A program made the position numbers and the translations under genes. DNA of 64,000 nt from an uncultured Oscillibacter sp. GTDB lineage: Bacteria; Bacillota; Clostridia; Oscillospirales; Oscillospiraceae. Below the pieces are notes generated by a model, which was given only the letters and a program-made list of their open reading frames with translations, had not been told where the DNA came from and ran no database searches. The stretch spans positions 62,001-126,000 of the forward strand of contig NZ_CANTJS010000002.1 in NCBI RefSeq assembly GCF_947654275.1. The letters run 5' to 3'. Below are positions 17,440-25,408 of this stretch, one piece after another; position 1 is the first letter of the stretch; each line of letters starts with the position of its first letter.

Positions 17440-18733
17440 ACAGACGCCGCTGGAAGACATGCTGGCCGAGCGGGAGCGGCGGGCGGAAACCCAGCGCCGC
17501 CTGCTGGCCGCTTACGGCGGCCCTCTGCTGTGCCTGAGCCTGAATATGGCGGGGCCCGTGAAGGATTTTCCCCTGCTCCGCCGGGGATACCGGGAGGGCC
17601 GGAGGCTGGCCGAGGCCGCCCTGACCCGGGCCGGAGGCTCTGCGCGCCTTCTGGAGGAGCGTCTGGAGAAGGCCGGGCCCTGTGCCTTTTATCAGGTGGA
17701 GGGAATTTCGCCCCTGGACGCCAAGCGGGCCCTGTGCTCGGTGGAGGACGGCGTGTTCCTGGGACGGCTGCTGGACCTGGATTTGCTGCTGGAAAGCGGC
17801 GAAAAGTTCTCCCGGCAGGAAATCGGCCGCCCGCCCCGCCGCTGTCTGCTCTGCGGCGGGGACGCGGCTGTCTGCGGCAGAAGCCGCCGCCACCCCGTGG
17901 AACAGCTCCAGCGGGAGACCGTCCGGCTGCTGACAGAGTTTTTTTCCGCCCAGTGGGCGGAGCATGTCTCCGTTCAGGCCCTGCGGGCCATGCTCTATGA
18001 GGTTTCCGTCACGCCTAAGCCAGGTTTGGTGGACCGCCGGAACAGAGGGGCCCACCAGGACATGGACTTTTTCACCTTTCTGGACAGCGCGGCGGCTTTG
18101 ACCCCCTGGTTCCGGCGGCTGTGCCAGCTGGGCCTTCAATCCCCGGAGGGGGAGGACCAGGCCCTGTTCGACGCCGCCCGGAGTCTGGGCCTGGAGGCGG
18201 AGGCGGCCATGCGCTCCGCCACCGGAGGCGTGAATACCCATCAGGGTCTGATCTTCTCCCTGGGCCTTCTCTGCGCCGCCGCCGGACAGCTGTATGCCCG
18301 ACTTCTTCCCAGGGAGGGCGGGGACGCTTTGGAGCCGGAGGCCCTCTGCCAGCGGGCGGCGGCGCTGGCCCGCTGCCATGGGCACAAGGGCGGCGCCTCC
18401 TCCGGAGGGGCCCGGGGGGAGGCCGTCAGGGGCTTTCCCTCCGTGAGGCGCTGGGTTCTCCCTGCCCTCCGGCAGGCGGAGTCCCCGGAGGACGGCGGCA
18501 GGCGGGCCCTGCTGGCCCTGATTGGACAGGTGGAGGATACCAACCTCCTCCGCCGGGGAGGCCGGGCCGCCCTGGAGCAAGCCGCCCGGCGGGCCCGGCA
18601 GGTGCTCTCCGCGCCGCCGGAGGAGCTTTCCGGCCTTTTGGAGGACTTTGACCAGGAGCTGATTCAGGCCGGGCTCAGTCCCGGAGGCTGCGCAGATTTG
18701 CTGGCGGTGGGATACTTCCTGACCTTTCTGTGA
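17411..18733 (+). CDS. citXG: CitX-CitG fusion: apo-citrate lyase phosphoribosyl-dephospho-CoA transferase and triphosphoribosyl-dephospho-CoA synthase
   Basis: This 440-residue bifunctional protein has CitX in the N-terminal part (about 1-165: SLNMAGPVKDFPL, and RRCLLCGGDAAVCGRSRRH with the conserved R-S-R-x-H). CitG is in the C-terminal part (about 175-440: EVSVTPKPGLVDRRNRGAHQDMDFFTF, ATGGVNTHQGLIFSLG, GHKGGASSGG). Together they make the 2'-(5''-triphosphoribosyl) dephospho-CoA precursor and attach it to CitD. Separate citX and citG genes are the more common arrangement, but fusions are known. It is the last gene of the operon and is followed by a strong terminator. Confidence 0.92.
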   Translation: MELQDILGTEQTPLEDMLAERERRAETQRRLLAAYGGPLLCLSLNMAGPVKDFPLLRRGYREGRRLAEAALTRAGGSARLLEERLEKAGPCAFYQVEGISPLDAKRALCSVEDGVFLGRLLDLDLLLESGEKFSRQEIGRPPRRCLLCGGDAAVCGRSRRHPVEQLQRETVRLLTEFFSAQWAEHVSVQALRAMLYEVSVTPKPGLVDRRNRGAHQDMDFFTFLDSAAALTPWFRRLCQLGLQSPEGEDQALFDAARSLGLEAEAAMRSATGGVNTHQGLIFSLGLLCAAAGQLYARLLPREGGDALEPEALCQRAAALARCHGHKGGASSGGARGEAVRGFPSVRRWVLPALRQAESPEDGGRRALLALIGQVEDTNLLRRGGRAALEQAARRARQVLSAPPEELSGLLEDFDQELIQAGLSPGGCADLLAVGYFLTFL

Positions 18734-18780
18734 GGGGCCCGGCCCCAGCGGCGCAAAACCGTGCGCCCGGCTGCGCGGCA

Positions 18781-18812
18781 AAAGCGGCAGGCTGAAAAGC
18801 CTGCCGCTTTTG
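18781..18812 (+). terminator. intrinsic terminator of the tct/cit operon
   Basis: A perfect 13-bp stem (18781-18793 with 18798-18810) is closed by a GAAA tetraloop and ends in a short T tract, 47 bp after the citXG stop. Confidence 0.85.
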
Positions 18813-19100
18813 CTATGAAACCGCCTTGGGGTTGGTCCTTCTTAAACATCCCGGCCAGCATTTTTATGAAAAAACAGAATAGATGTTCCCGTTGGTGAGT
18901 TCTAAAGGAGCCGTTTCGCCAATATATTTTACGTTCAACCGTGCAGCCGCCTCCTTACCTTAGATATTACCTTTCCCACAGCCGATTCCTGAAACCAATG
19001 AGCCTCCGCCTCAGTTTTTCACCATCCTTTTGCGCCTGCCATTCTGCCGTTTGTACACGGGCGGCGGCTGAATGGTGCGAAGGCCTGTTCTTCAACGTGG
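18813..19100. other. intergenic spacer
   Basis: About 290 bp lie between the cit terminator and the convergent WYL gene. I see no convincing gene, RNA structure or repeat here, only short open frames. Confidence 0.5.
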
Positions 19101-20021
19101 CTATGTGGCATCCTCCCGCAGATAGCGGCTCTGCTTTTGGATGCGGCTCCGGATCAGATGGATAAATGCAGCCGGGGCCTTCACCTCCAGCACCGGGCCG
19201 AAGGACAGCACCCGTATGAGCAGCTCGGTTTCATCGTCCTTGTCATATCGGAGGCGAATCCGGTAAAGCCCGTCGTCCAGCTTCACGGTCTCCTTTTCAA
19301 AATGGGAGAAGTGCAGCAATACGCGCTCAAGCCCGTTGCGCTCATCGTGAAGCAGCAGAACAAGCTCCTCGGAATGGCCCTGCGGCGGGGCGGCGGATTT
19401 GGGGTCGAAGGGCTCCAGCAGCTCGCAGGAGCGCAACCGGGCCATGTTGACGGTGCCGAACCGCCCCGTGCCGGCAGTCAGAAGCCTGAATTTGTCATCC
19501 TTGGAGGAATATTCCAGACGGCAGGGAATGCAGACGATTGAATGCCGGCCGCCGGTACGGCCGTGAAAACGGACGCGCAGCTTTCTGTTCTCCCGGATGG
19601 CTTTCAGCGCCGTTTGAAAGCATTGAATGTAAACAGGGTCCTCATACGGGTCCCCGTCGGCATACCGGTCAAAGAACACGAAGCTATCCTGAGCATACAG
19701 CGGATCGACGTCCTCCAGGCCGGCGGCATCCGGAGCGAACAGGGCTATCCTGGGATCGGACAGCAGGGCCTTCAGCCATCTCCTCTGAAGTGTGGTCAGG
19801 GGCATGGTGGGCTTGTGCCGCAGTACGGAACGGTATTCCCCGTCCAGCAGCGGCCACGCCTCTGATTTCAGAGCGGAGGGAATGGTGAGGGCGCTTTCCG
19901 CAAAGGCCTTCTCCCGGACAAGCTCTGTCATGCGTCTCTCCGTCAGAGTCCCGTCGCAGGCCTCCGCCAGCACCTCCGCGACGGTCTGGAAATAGCTGCC
20001 GTAGATTTCACTGAACAGCAT
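19101..20021 (-). CDS. WYL-domain regulator-like protein (second of pair)
   Basis: This 306-residue protein has a C-terminal WYL-type ligand-sensing domain (about residues 130-300, with VRFHGRTGGRHSIVCIPCRLEYSSKDDKFRLLTAG) and a helical N-terminus without an obvious complete HTH. The ATG at 20021 is chosen because GGAGGTGG lies upstream and it overlaps the end of the preceding WYL gene. The frame is open further upstream, but that stretch overlaps the first gene. WYL domains bind nucleic-acid or nucleotide ligands and commonly control defence and repair loci. Here it is the downstream member of a pair diverging from an RtcB RNA-repair operon, so it may act as partner of the first WYL protein. 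Confidence 0.8.
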   Translation of the reverse strand: MLFSEIYGSYFQTVAEVLAEACDGTLTERRMTELVREKAFAESALTIPSALKSEAWPLLDGEYRSVLRHKPTMPLTTLQRRWLKALLSDPRIALFAPDAAGLEDVDPLYAQDSFVFFDRYADGDPYEDPVYIQCFQTALKAIRENRKLRVRFHGRTGGRHSIVCIPCRLEYSSKDDKFRLLTAGTGRFGTVNMARLRSCELLEPFDPKSAAPPQGHSEELVLLLHDERNGLERVLLHFSHFEKETVKLDDGLYRIRLRYDKDDETELLIRVLSFGPVLEVKAPAAFIHLIRSRIQKQSRYLREDAT

Positions 20022-21255
20022 CGCCGCCACCTCCATACAGTGCTTCCATCCGGGCCAGGTCCTCCCGGAACAAATCCTCAACGGCCTGACTGGTGCAGCG
20101 GAGAGACACGATGCGGCCCATGAAGGTGCGCAGCCAGGGCAGCATTTCCGCCGCGTCGTAGACGTCGGCTGAAAACCTGCATGTCTCCGCGTCCAGACGT
20201 TCAACGTCGCCGTGGCGCTTCTCCCGCTGGAGACGCCGGAGGATGAATTCCTCCTCCGGACCAAAATGAACCGTCATTTCAATATGGTCCAGATTGTAGT
20301 CCGGGCCGGTGGAGACGCCCCATAGGTGCCGGTCGAACTTCTCCTGATACTCCAGGTATTTGCTGTAATGTTTTTCAACGTTTCCGGCCGTCACCTTTTG
20401 AATGGCATCCAGCCGGAAGAAGACCATATGGCGGCTGCTGTAATGATAGCCCAGAAGGTACTGCCGCCCGGACTGGGTGCTGATATAGATTTTCAGCGGG
20501 CAGACCGTCCTGCGGTAATCCCGCCCGCTCCGCAGGCTCTTGACGGCAAGCTCGACGGCCCTTTGCCCGTCGATGGCCAGCAGCAGATCGCACAGTATAT
20601 CGCTGTCCAGGGCGTGGAGGATGTAGTGATGCTTGAAGCGGAAGGCGTCGGAGGGACTGCCCAGCTTGTCAATCAGGAACGAGCCAACCACTCCAAGTGG
20701 ATTTTCCTCGGAGAAAAAGGCCAGGGCGTCCGCCCAGGCGTCCAGCCGGAAGGCGGGGTTGTCGGTTCTTTGGTAGAATACCTCGCGGCCTCTCTTCTCA
20801 GAGCGGAGCAGGCCCAGGGCCTCGTATTCCCTGAGCTTTTTGCGCACCGTAGATTCGTCCGGGAAAAAAGCGCCGCTGAACCGGGAGAGATACCTGTCAT
20901 GGATGCCGCCGGCAATCTCCCTGGTGGAGAGGACGCCTCCGCCGTCCAGCAAATCCATGATATAGAAGTGGAGTGTGATGTCCTTATCCGTAAAGCTCTT
21001 GGCCTTGAAGGCCCTGTGGAGCGGATTGTGAGGAATGTGCCTGCTGTCAACGGAGAGGAATACAGTTTTGCCGGAGGCGTCCTGGCGGAAGGACATATAG
21101 CTGCCAATCCAGCTCTCAATTCTGCGCCGCTCGTTGTCATAGCTGCGGGCGCTTTTGAGTCTGTACTCCTCCCGGCTCTTCAGGCCGTAGACATAGAATT
21201 CACGCATGTAGTTCCGGATGCGCTGGAAGTTCTTAATCAGCTCGCTGTATGCCAC
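20008..21255 (-). CDS. WYL-domain transcriptional regulator (first of pair)
   Basis: This 415-residue protein starts at GTG 21255 (VAYSELIKNF), six bases after GGGGGAGGTGG; the frame continues upstream but without a good ribosome site. The N-terminal region is helical. A winged HTH lies at about 120-185 (STREIAGGIHDRYLSRF..DESTVRKKLREYEALGLL). The WYL domain is at about 225-330, with the motif represented by QYLLGYHYSSRHMVFFRLD, followed by a C-terminal extension. It diverges from the tRNA-like RNA/DUF2828/RtcB/RlaP genes. A likely job is sensing RNA-damage products to control repair, replacing the sigma-54 activator RtcR of enterobacteria. Confidence 0.85.
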   Translation of the reverse strand: MAYSELIKNFQRIRNYMREFYVYGLKSREEYRLKSARSYDNERRRIESWIGSYMSFRQDASGKTVFLSVDSRHIPHNPLHRAFKAKSFTDKDITLHFYIMDLLDGGGVLSTREIAGGIHDRYLSRFSGAFFPDESTVRKKLREYEALGLLRSEKRGREVFYQRTDNPAFRLDAWADALAFFSEENPLGVVGSFLIDKLGSPSDAFRFKHHYILHALDSDILCDLLLAIDGQRAVELAVKSLRSGRDYRRTVCPLKIYISTQSGRQYLLGYHYSSRHMVFFRLDAIQKVTAGNVEKHYSKYLEYQEKFDRHLWGVSTGPDYNLDHIEMTVHFGPEEEFILRRLQREKRHGDVERLDAETCRFSADVYDAAEMLPWLRTFMGRIVSLRCTSQAVEDLFREDLARMEALYGGGGDAVQ

Positions 21256-21393
21256 AGTTTCCACCTCCCCCGGGCTTTGGACCATTCTACCACAAAGGGC
21301 GTCCAAATGGAAGGAGGCAATGGATTTTCCGGATTTCCGAGAGCCTGTCTGTGAGTTCGCAACTTTTTTTCCGTGATTTTCCTCCCGCCGGGC

Positions 21394-21407
21394 GGTATGC
21401 TTATACC
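21394..21407. promoter_or_regulatory. candidate operator palindrome between WYL and RNA-repair genes
   Basis: GGTAT-N4-ATACC is a 14-bp inverted repeat in the 267-bp divergent region. It is the only clear dyad there and a candidate WYL-protein site. No convincing -35/-10 pair was found. Confidence 0.35.
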
Positions 21408-21522
21408 ATGAAAAGCGCAGACAGCAGCCCAGGAATATGGTTTGAGACCGTATACGCCGCTTTGCCGGGGCTCCGGCAGGGTGACACATGCGCTTTGTAC
21501 CCCCAAAGGCACCCACAGCAGC

Positions 21523-21595
21523 CATTGAATCGCTAAGTTGGTATAGCAGGCGGCTCAGAGCCGCCGTTTCGTGGGTTCGAGTCCCACTTCAAACG
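21523..21595 (+). ncRNA. tRNA-like RNA (class-I cloverleaf, CAG anticodon loop)
   Basis: The 73-nt segment folds as a cloverleaf. The acceptor arm has five of seven pairs (21525-21529 with 21588-21592), with the two outermost pairs mismatched. U8 is at 21530. The D arm is GCTA/TAGC with the loop AGTTGGTA. The anticodon arm is GGCGG/CCGCC with loop CTCAGAG (U33 present, anticodon CAG). There is a five-base variable loop. The T arm is GTGGG/CCCAC with the canonical loop TTCGAGT. CAG would be leucine, but leucine tRNAs have a long variable arm, and no CCA follows. I therefore read it as a tRNA mimic or degenerate tRNA tied to the RNA-repair operon whose first ATG is at 21630. Confidence 0.75.
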
Positions 21596-21629
21596 GTGCC
21601 TTGTTAATTCTTTGCGGAGGAGTGATTTC

Positions 21630-23090
21630 ATGCTGAAGTTTTTGAAAAGAGAATCGAATCTGACCTGTACCGAAAACGGGGCGCTTACATATCGGTCCAC
21701 CCGGTCTGAGTGCCTGGACCTGTTTGCCGCCGTCGGCGGCCTGCGCCGGGAGAGCGAAGAGGAAATCACCGGCCGGTTCCTCCGCGCTTACGCCGAGGAC
21801 GCGGACCTGGCGATGAAAATTCTGTTTTTCGCCAGGGATGTCAGAGGCGGCGCCGGTGAGCGCCGTGTCTTCCGGACGGTTCTCCGGTGGCTGGCGGAGA
21901 ACGAGCCGCAGTCCCTGGAAAAGAATATTCCGTACATCGCGGAGTATGGGCGCTTCGACGATCTCCTGACCCTGATGGGAACGCCCTGCGAGGACGGGGT
22001 GCTGCGGCAGATTCAAAAACAGCTGGATGCCGACCGCGCCGCGCTGGCGTCCGGCGGCTCCGTTTCGCTGCTGGCCAAGTGGCTGCCCTCCGTCAACGCC
22101 TCCAATCAGGACACGGTCCGGACCGCCAAGCGCCTTGCCCGCAGAATGGGCATGAACGACGCGGAATACCGCAAAACCCTCAGCGCTCTGCGCGCCGGGA
22201 CGGACCTCATCGAGAACCGTCTGCGGGAAAAGGACTACACCTTTGATTATGCAAAACAGCCCTCCAGGGCCATGTTCAAGTACCGCAGGGCCTTCATTCG
22301 GAATGACGGAGAGCGCTACGGCGCTTTTATGAGCAGAGCCGCCGAGGGAGCGGAGCGGCTCCACACCGGGGCGCTGACCCCCTACGAGATCATTCGGCCC
22401 CTCCTGGGCTATGGCTCCATCCCCGCCCAGGAGCGGCAGGCTATCAATGCCACATGGAACGCCCAGGAGGACTTCACCGGCGGCGAGAACGCCCTGGTGG
22501 TCATCGACGGTTCGGGCTCCATGTACGGAGGGGCGGACCCCCTTCCGGCGGCGGTGGCGCTGTCCCTGGGCATCTACTATGCCGAGCGCAGCACCGGCGC
22601 GTTTCATAACCACTTCATTACCTTTTCCGAGACCCCCAGGCTGGTGGAAATCAAGGGGAACGACATCTGCGAGAAGGTGCGCTACTGCCGCCGGTTCAAC
22701 GAGATTGCAAACACCAATCTCCAGCGGGTGTTTGAACTGATTCTCAGCGCCGCCGTAAAAAACCGCGTGCCTCAGAGGGAGATGCCCGCTAAAATCTACA
22801 TCATTTCCGACATGGAGTTTGACCGCTGCACGGCAGACCGCTCTGTGACGAACTTCGAGTACGCAAAGCGGCTGTTTGCCAAGAGGGGTTACCGGCTGCC
22901 CGAGGTGGTTTTCTGGAATGTGGCAAGCCGCAGCCGGCAGCAGCCCGTAAGGCTCGATGAAACAGGGACCGCCCTGGTGTCCGGCTGCAATCCCCGGATT
23001 TTCTCCATGCTGAAGCAGGGAATCCTATCCCCCTATGCCTTTATGATGAGCGTTCTGGGCTCCGGGCGTTACGCGGTGATCGAGGCATAG
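21630..23090 (+). CDS. DUF2828/TROVE-vWA-like RNA-binding protein (Ro60-like)
   Basis: This 486-residue protein has an N-terminal alpha-helical repeat region (about 1-270), comparable to the HEAT-like TROVE ring, and a C-terminal von Willebrand A domain. The vWA MIDAS motif is visible as DGSGSM (around residue 294) with later IISDMEFD. The sequence pattern (ITFSETPRLVEIKG, NTNLQRVFELIL) is that of the DUF2828 family. Ro60/Rsr-type proteins bind misfolded or tRNA-like (Y) RNAs, so a tRNA-like RNA directly upstream is telling. GGAGG precedes the ATG. RtcB follows 74 bp downstream, suggesting that this protein presents damaged RNA to the ligase. Confidence 0.85.
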   Translation: MLKFLKRESNLTCTENGALTYRSTRSECLDLFAAVGGLRRESEEEITGRFLRAYAEDADLAMKILFFARDVRGGAGERRVFRTVLRWLAENEPQSLEKNIPYIAEYGRFDDLLTLMGTPCEDGVLRQIQKQLDADRAALASGGSVSLLAKWLPSVNASNQDTVRTAKRLARRMGMNDAEYRKTLSALRAGTDLIENRLREKDYTFDYAKQPSRAMFKYRRAFIRNDGERYGAFMSRAAEGAERLHTGALTPYEIIRPLLGYGSIPAQERQAINATWNAQEDFTGGENALVVIDGSGSMYGGADPLPAAVALSLGIYYAERSTGAFHNHFITFSETPRLVEIKGNDICEKVRYCRRFNEIANTNLQRVFELILSAAVKNRVPQREMPAKIYIISDMEFDRCTADRSVTNFEYAKRLFAKRGYRLPEVVFWNVASRSRQQPVRLDETGTALVSGCNPRIFSMLKQGILSPYAFMMSVLGSGRYAVIEA

Positions 23091-23164
23091 GAAAACCGCC
23101 GCCGGGCTCCGTCTCCGGCGCGCGGAGGGACGAAGCATTAGAAAACAGGAAACAGGAGGCCGTC

Positions 23165-24367
23165 ATGATTACCATTCAGGGTTTATATAATACCGCCGTC
23201 TGCTACACCTCCGAGCTGGAGGAGGCCGCCCGCAGTCAAATTCAGGCGGTCTGCGACCGGCCGGAGTTCAGCGGCTGCAAGATTCGGATTATGCCCGACG
23301 TCCATGCCGGAAAGGGCTGCACCATCGGCACCACCATGACCATACGGGACAAAATCGTGCCCGGCATGGTGGGGGTCGATATCGGCTGCGGCATGGAAAC
23401 CGTCGAGCTGGCGGAGCGGGAGATTGATTTTGAGAAGCTGGACCGGCTGATTCGCAAAAAGATTCCCTATGGCCGGGAGGTCCGGAAGGCTCCCCATAAG
23501 CTGAGCGCCGGAATAGACCTGACGCGGCTCCGCTGTGCCGGACAGGTCAACCTGGACCGGGCGGCCCTCAGCATCGGTTCCCTGGGGGGCGGCAACCACT
23601 TCATTGAGGTGGACCGCGCCGGGGACGGACGCCTCTTCCTGGTGGTCCACTCCGGTAGCCGGCATCTGGGTACGGAGGTTGCCGAATACTACCAGGACGA
23701 AGGCCGCCGGGCCCTCTGGGGCGGCGCGGACTTTCAGATTCAGGCGCTCATTGCCCGGCTGAAGGCCGAGGGCCGCCACCGGGAGATTCAGAAGACCATT
23801 ACCGGGCTGAAAAAGGAACACGCCCTGAGCATCCCCAGGGACCTGGCCTATGTGGAAGGCAGGCTGTTTGAAGACTACATTCACGACATGAAGCTGACCC
23901 AGCAGTTTGCAGCGCTCAACCGGAAGGCCATGGTGGACGTCATCCTGTCCGGCCTGGGCCTCACCGCCGCGGAGACCTTTACCACGATTCACAACTATAT
24001 TGACACCGACGCCATGATTCTGCGGAAGGGCTCTGTCTCCGCGAAGGCCGGGGAAAAGCTGCTGATTCCCATCAACATGCGGGACGGCAGCCTGATCTGC
24101 GCCGGGAAGGGGAATACGGACTGGAACTGTTCCGCGCCTCACGGCGCGGGCCGGCTGATGAGCCGCCGGGCGGCGTTTCACACGCTGTCCATGGAGACGT
24201 TCAAGAGGGAGATGGAAGGCATCTTTACCACCTGCGTGCTGCCCGACACCCTGGATGAAAGCCCCATGGCCTATAAGAGCATGGATGAAATCGTCGCTCA
24301 GATTGGCCCCACAGCGGAGATTCTTGAATCCATCCGGCCCGTCTATAATTTCAAGGCGGCGGACTAA
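23165..24367 (+). CDS. rtcB: RtcB 3'-phosphate/5'-OH RNA ligase
   Basis: This 400-residue RtcB-family ligase belongs to the shorter RtcB subgroup. Metal and GTP-site motifs in order are MPDVHAGKGCTIG, VGVDIGCGM, SLGGGNHFIEV, VVHSGSRHLG, TIHNYID and SAPHGAGRLMSR. The predicted guanylylated histidine is His326 in the last motif. It joins RNA ends left by metal-independent endonucleases such as tRNA-cleaving toxins. AGGAGG precedes the ATG. It sits between the DUF2828 and RlaP-type genes in what looks like a single operon. Confidence 0.95.
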   Translation: MITIQGLYNTAVCYTSELEEAARSQIQAVCDRPEFSGCKIRIMPDVHAGKGCTIGTTMTIRDKIVPGMVGVDIGCGMETVELAEREIDFEKLDRLIRKKIPYGREVRKAPHKLSAGIDLTRLRCAGQVNLDRAALSIGSLGGGNHFIEVDRAGDGRLFLVVHSGSRHLGTEVAEYYQDEGRRALWGGADFQIQALIARLKAEGRHREIQKTITGLKKEHALSIPRDLAYVEGRLFEDYIHDMKLTQQFAALNRKAMVDVILSGLGLTAAETFTTIHNYIDTDAMILRKGSVSAKAGEKLLIPINMRDGSLICAGKGNTDWNCSAPHGAGRLMSRRAAFHTLSMETFKREMEGIFTTCVLPDTLDESPMAYKSMDEIVAQIGPTAEILESIRPVYNFKAAD

Positions 24368-24401
24368 ACCGCGTTCATTTTTTTGAAGGGAGGCGTTGGC
24401 C

Positions 24402-25151
24402 GTGGAGGCATTGATTCAGGAAAAACTGCGTGAAATTGAGGGGCGGGAGGACTGCCGTATTCTGCTGGCGGTGGAATCCGGCAGCCGCGCCTGGGGCTTC
24501 GCCTCTCCGGACAGCGACTATGACGTGCGTTTCATCTACGTTCGCCCCAGGGAGAGCTATCTCAGGCTCAACCGGCTTCGTGATGTGATAGAACTGCCTG
24601 CTGACGATGTTTTGGACATCAACGGATGGGATTTGGATAAAACTTTGAGGCTGCTATATAAATCCAACCCCACTGTGTTTGAGTGGTTTTCCTCACCCCT
24701 GGTCTATCAGACCACGCCGTTTGCTGAAACCTTCAAATCGGTCATGCGCTGTTACTTTCTGTCAAAAAGCAGCCTTTGGCACTACCTGCATATGGCCGAT
24801 GGTAACTACTGTGAATCCCTGCGGGGCGGCACAGTCAAGACCAAAAAGTACTTCTATGTGCTGCGCCCGGTCCTCGCCTGCCGCTGGATTCTGGAGCGGG
24901 AAACCCCGCCGCCGGTGCTGTTTTCGGAGCTGGCGGAAAGCCAGCTCCCGGAATATCTGGAGGACACCGTCAGGGAGCTGCTTGAGCTGAAAATAAACGC
25001 CCCTGAGATTCAAATGATCCCGAGAATTGATATCCTCAACGAGTATCTGGAGCAAAGCATCGTCGAAATCGGGGAGCTGGTCCGGCAGTACCCCAAGGAG
25101 AGTCCGCGGGATTGGGAGGAGCTGAACAGCCTGTTCCTCTCCGCGCTCTGA
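24402..25151 (+). CDS. RlaP-type (YcgL/DUF2117-like) predicted nucleotidyltransferase
   Basis: This 249-residue protein is of the DNA polymerase-beta nucleotidyltransferase superfamily. The catalytic pattern GSRAWGFASPDSDYDVRF lies at about residues 29-46 (GS followed by DxD). An all-helical C-terminal part includes RGGTVKTKKYFYVLRPVLACRW. This is the family found next to RNA ligases and called RNA-ligase-associated polymerase; it may add or trim nucleotides on RNA ends before sealing. GTG at 24402 is chosen because AAGGGAGG lies eight bases upstream; a TTG two codons earlier is too close to that site. It is the last gene of the repair operon. Confidence 0.85.
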   Translation: MEALIQEKLREIEGREDCRILLAVESGSRAWGFASPDSDYDVRFIYVRPRESYLRLNRLRDVIELPADDVLDINGWDLDKTLRLLYKSNPTVFEWFSSPLVYQTTPFAETFKSVMRCYFLSKSSLWHYLHMADGNYCESLRGGTVKTKKYFYVLRPVLACRWILERETPPPVLFSELAESQLPEYLEDTVRELLELKINAPEIQMIPRIDILNEYLEQSIVEIGELVRQYPKESPRDWEELNSLFLSAL

Positions 25152-25242
25152 CGCGTGTCTTCAGCGAAAACGCCGAGAACTGTCTGCGGCGGAAGGGGAG
25201 AGGCGTTTCATGCCTCTCCCCCTTGCCTGTCAATCAGAACGT

Positions 25243-25383
25243 TCAGTGACAGCTGCGGCAGCTTCCGCAGTCGCCGTTACAGCCGCCGCGGTCTCTGCGG
25301 GATTTTCGCAGGGACCGCACGGCCAGAAGCACGGCGGCGGCCAGAACGACGGTTACAATGACATTTCCCCATACGGCGTGCAT
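25243..25383 (-). CDS. FeoB-associated Cys-rich membrane peptide
   Basis: This 46-residue peptide starts MHAVWGN. It has one membrane helix (about residues 7-25, VIVTVVLAAAVLLAV), a basic segment RSLRKSRRDR, and a cysteine-rich tail with the pattern C-x3-C-x2-C-x2-C (GGCNGDCGSCRSCH). It matches the small proteins encoded after feoB in many Firmicutes. They are thought to handle or shield Fe(II) at the cytoplasmic exit, though this is not proven. AGGAGG is seven bases before the ATG. The gene begins 25 bp after feoB. Confidence 0.85.
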   Translation of the reverse strand: MHAVWGNVIVTVVLAAAVLLAVRSLRKSRRDRGGCNGDCGSCRSCH

Positions 25384-25408
25384 TCTCAAAGCCTCCTTTC
25401 CAGACCGG

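Noticed and set aside
21523-21595. Canonical tRNA-Leu(CAG)
   Set aside because: Leucine tRNAs carry a long variable arm; this one has five bases, two acceptor mismatches and no CCA, so I list it as tRNA-like.
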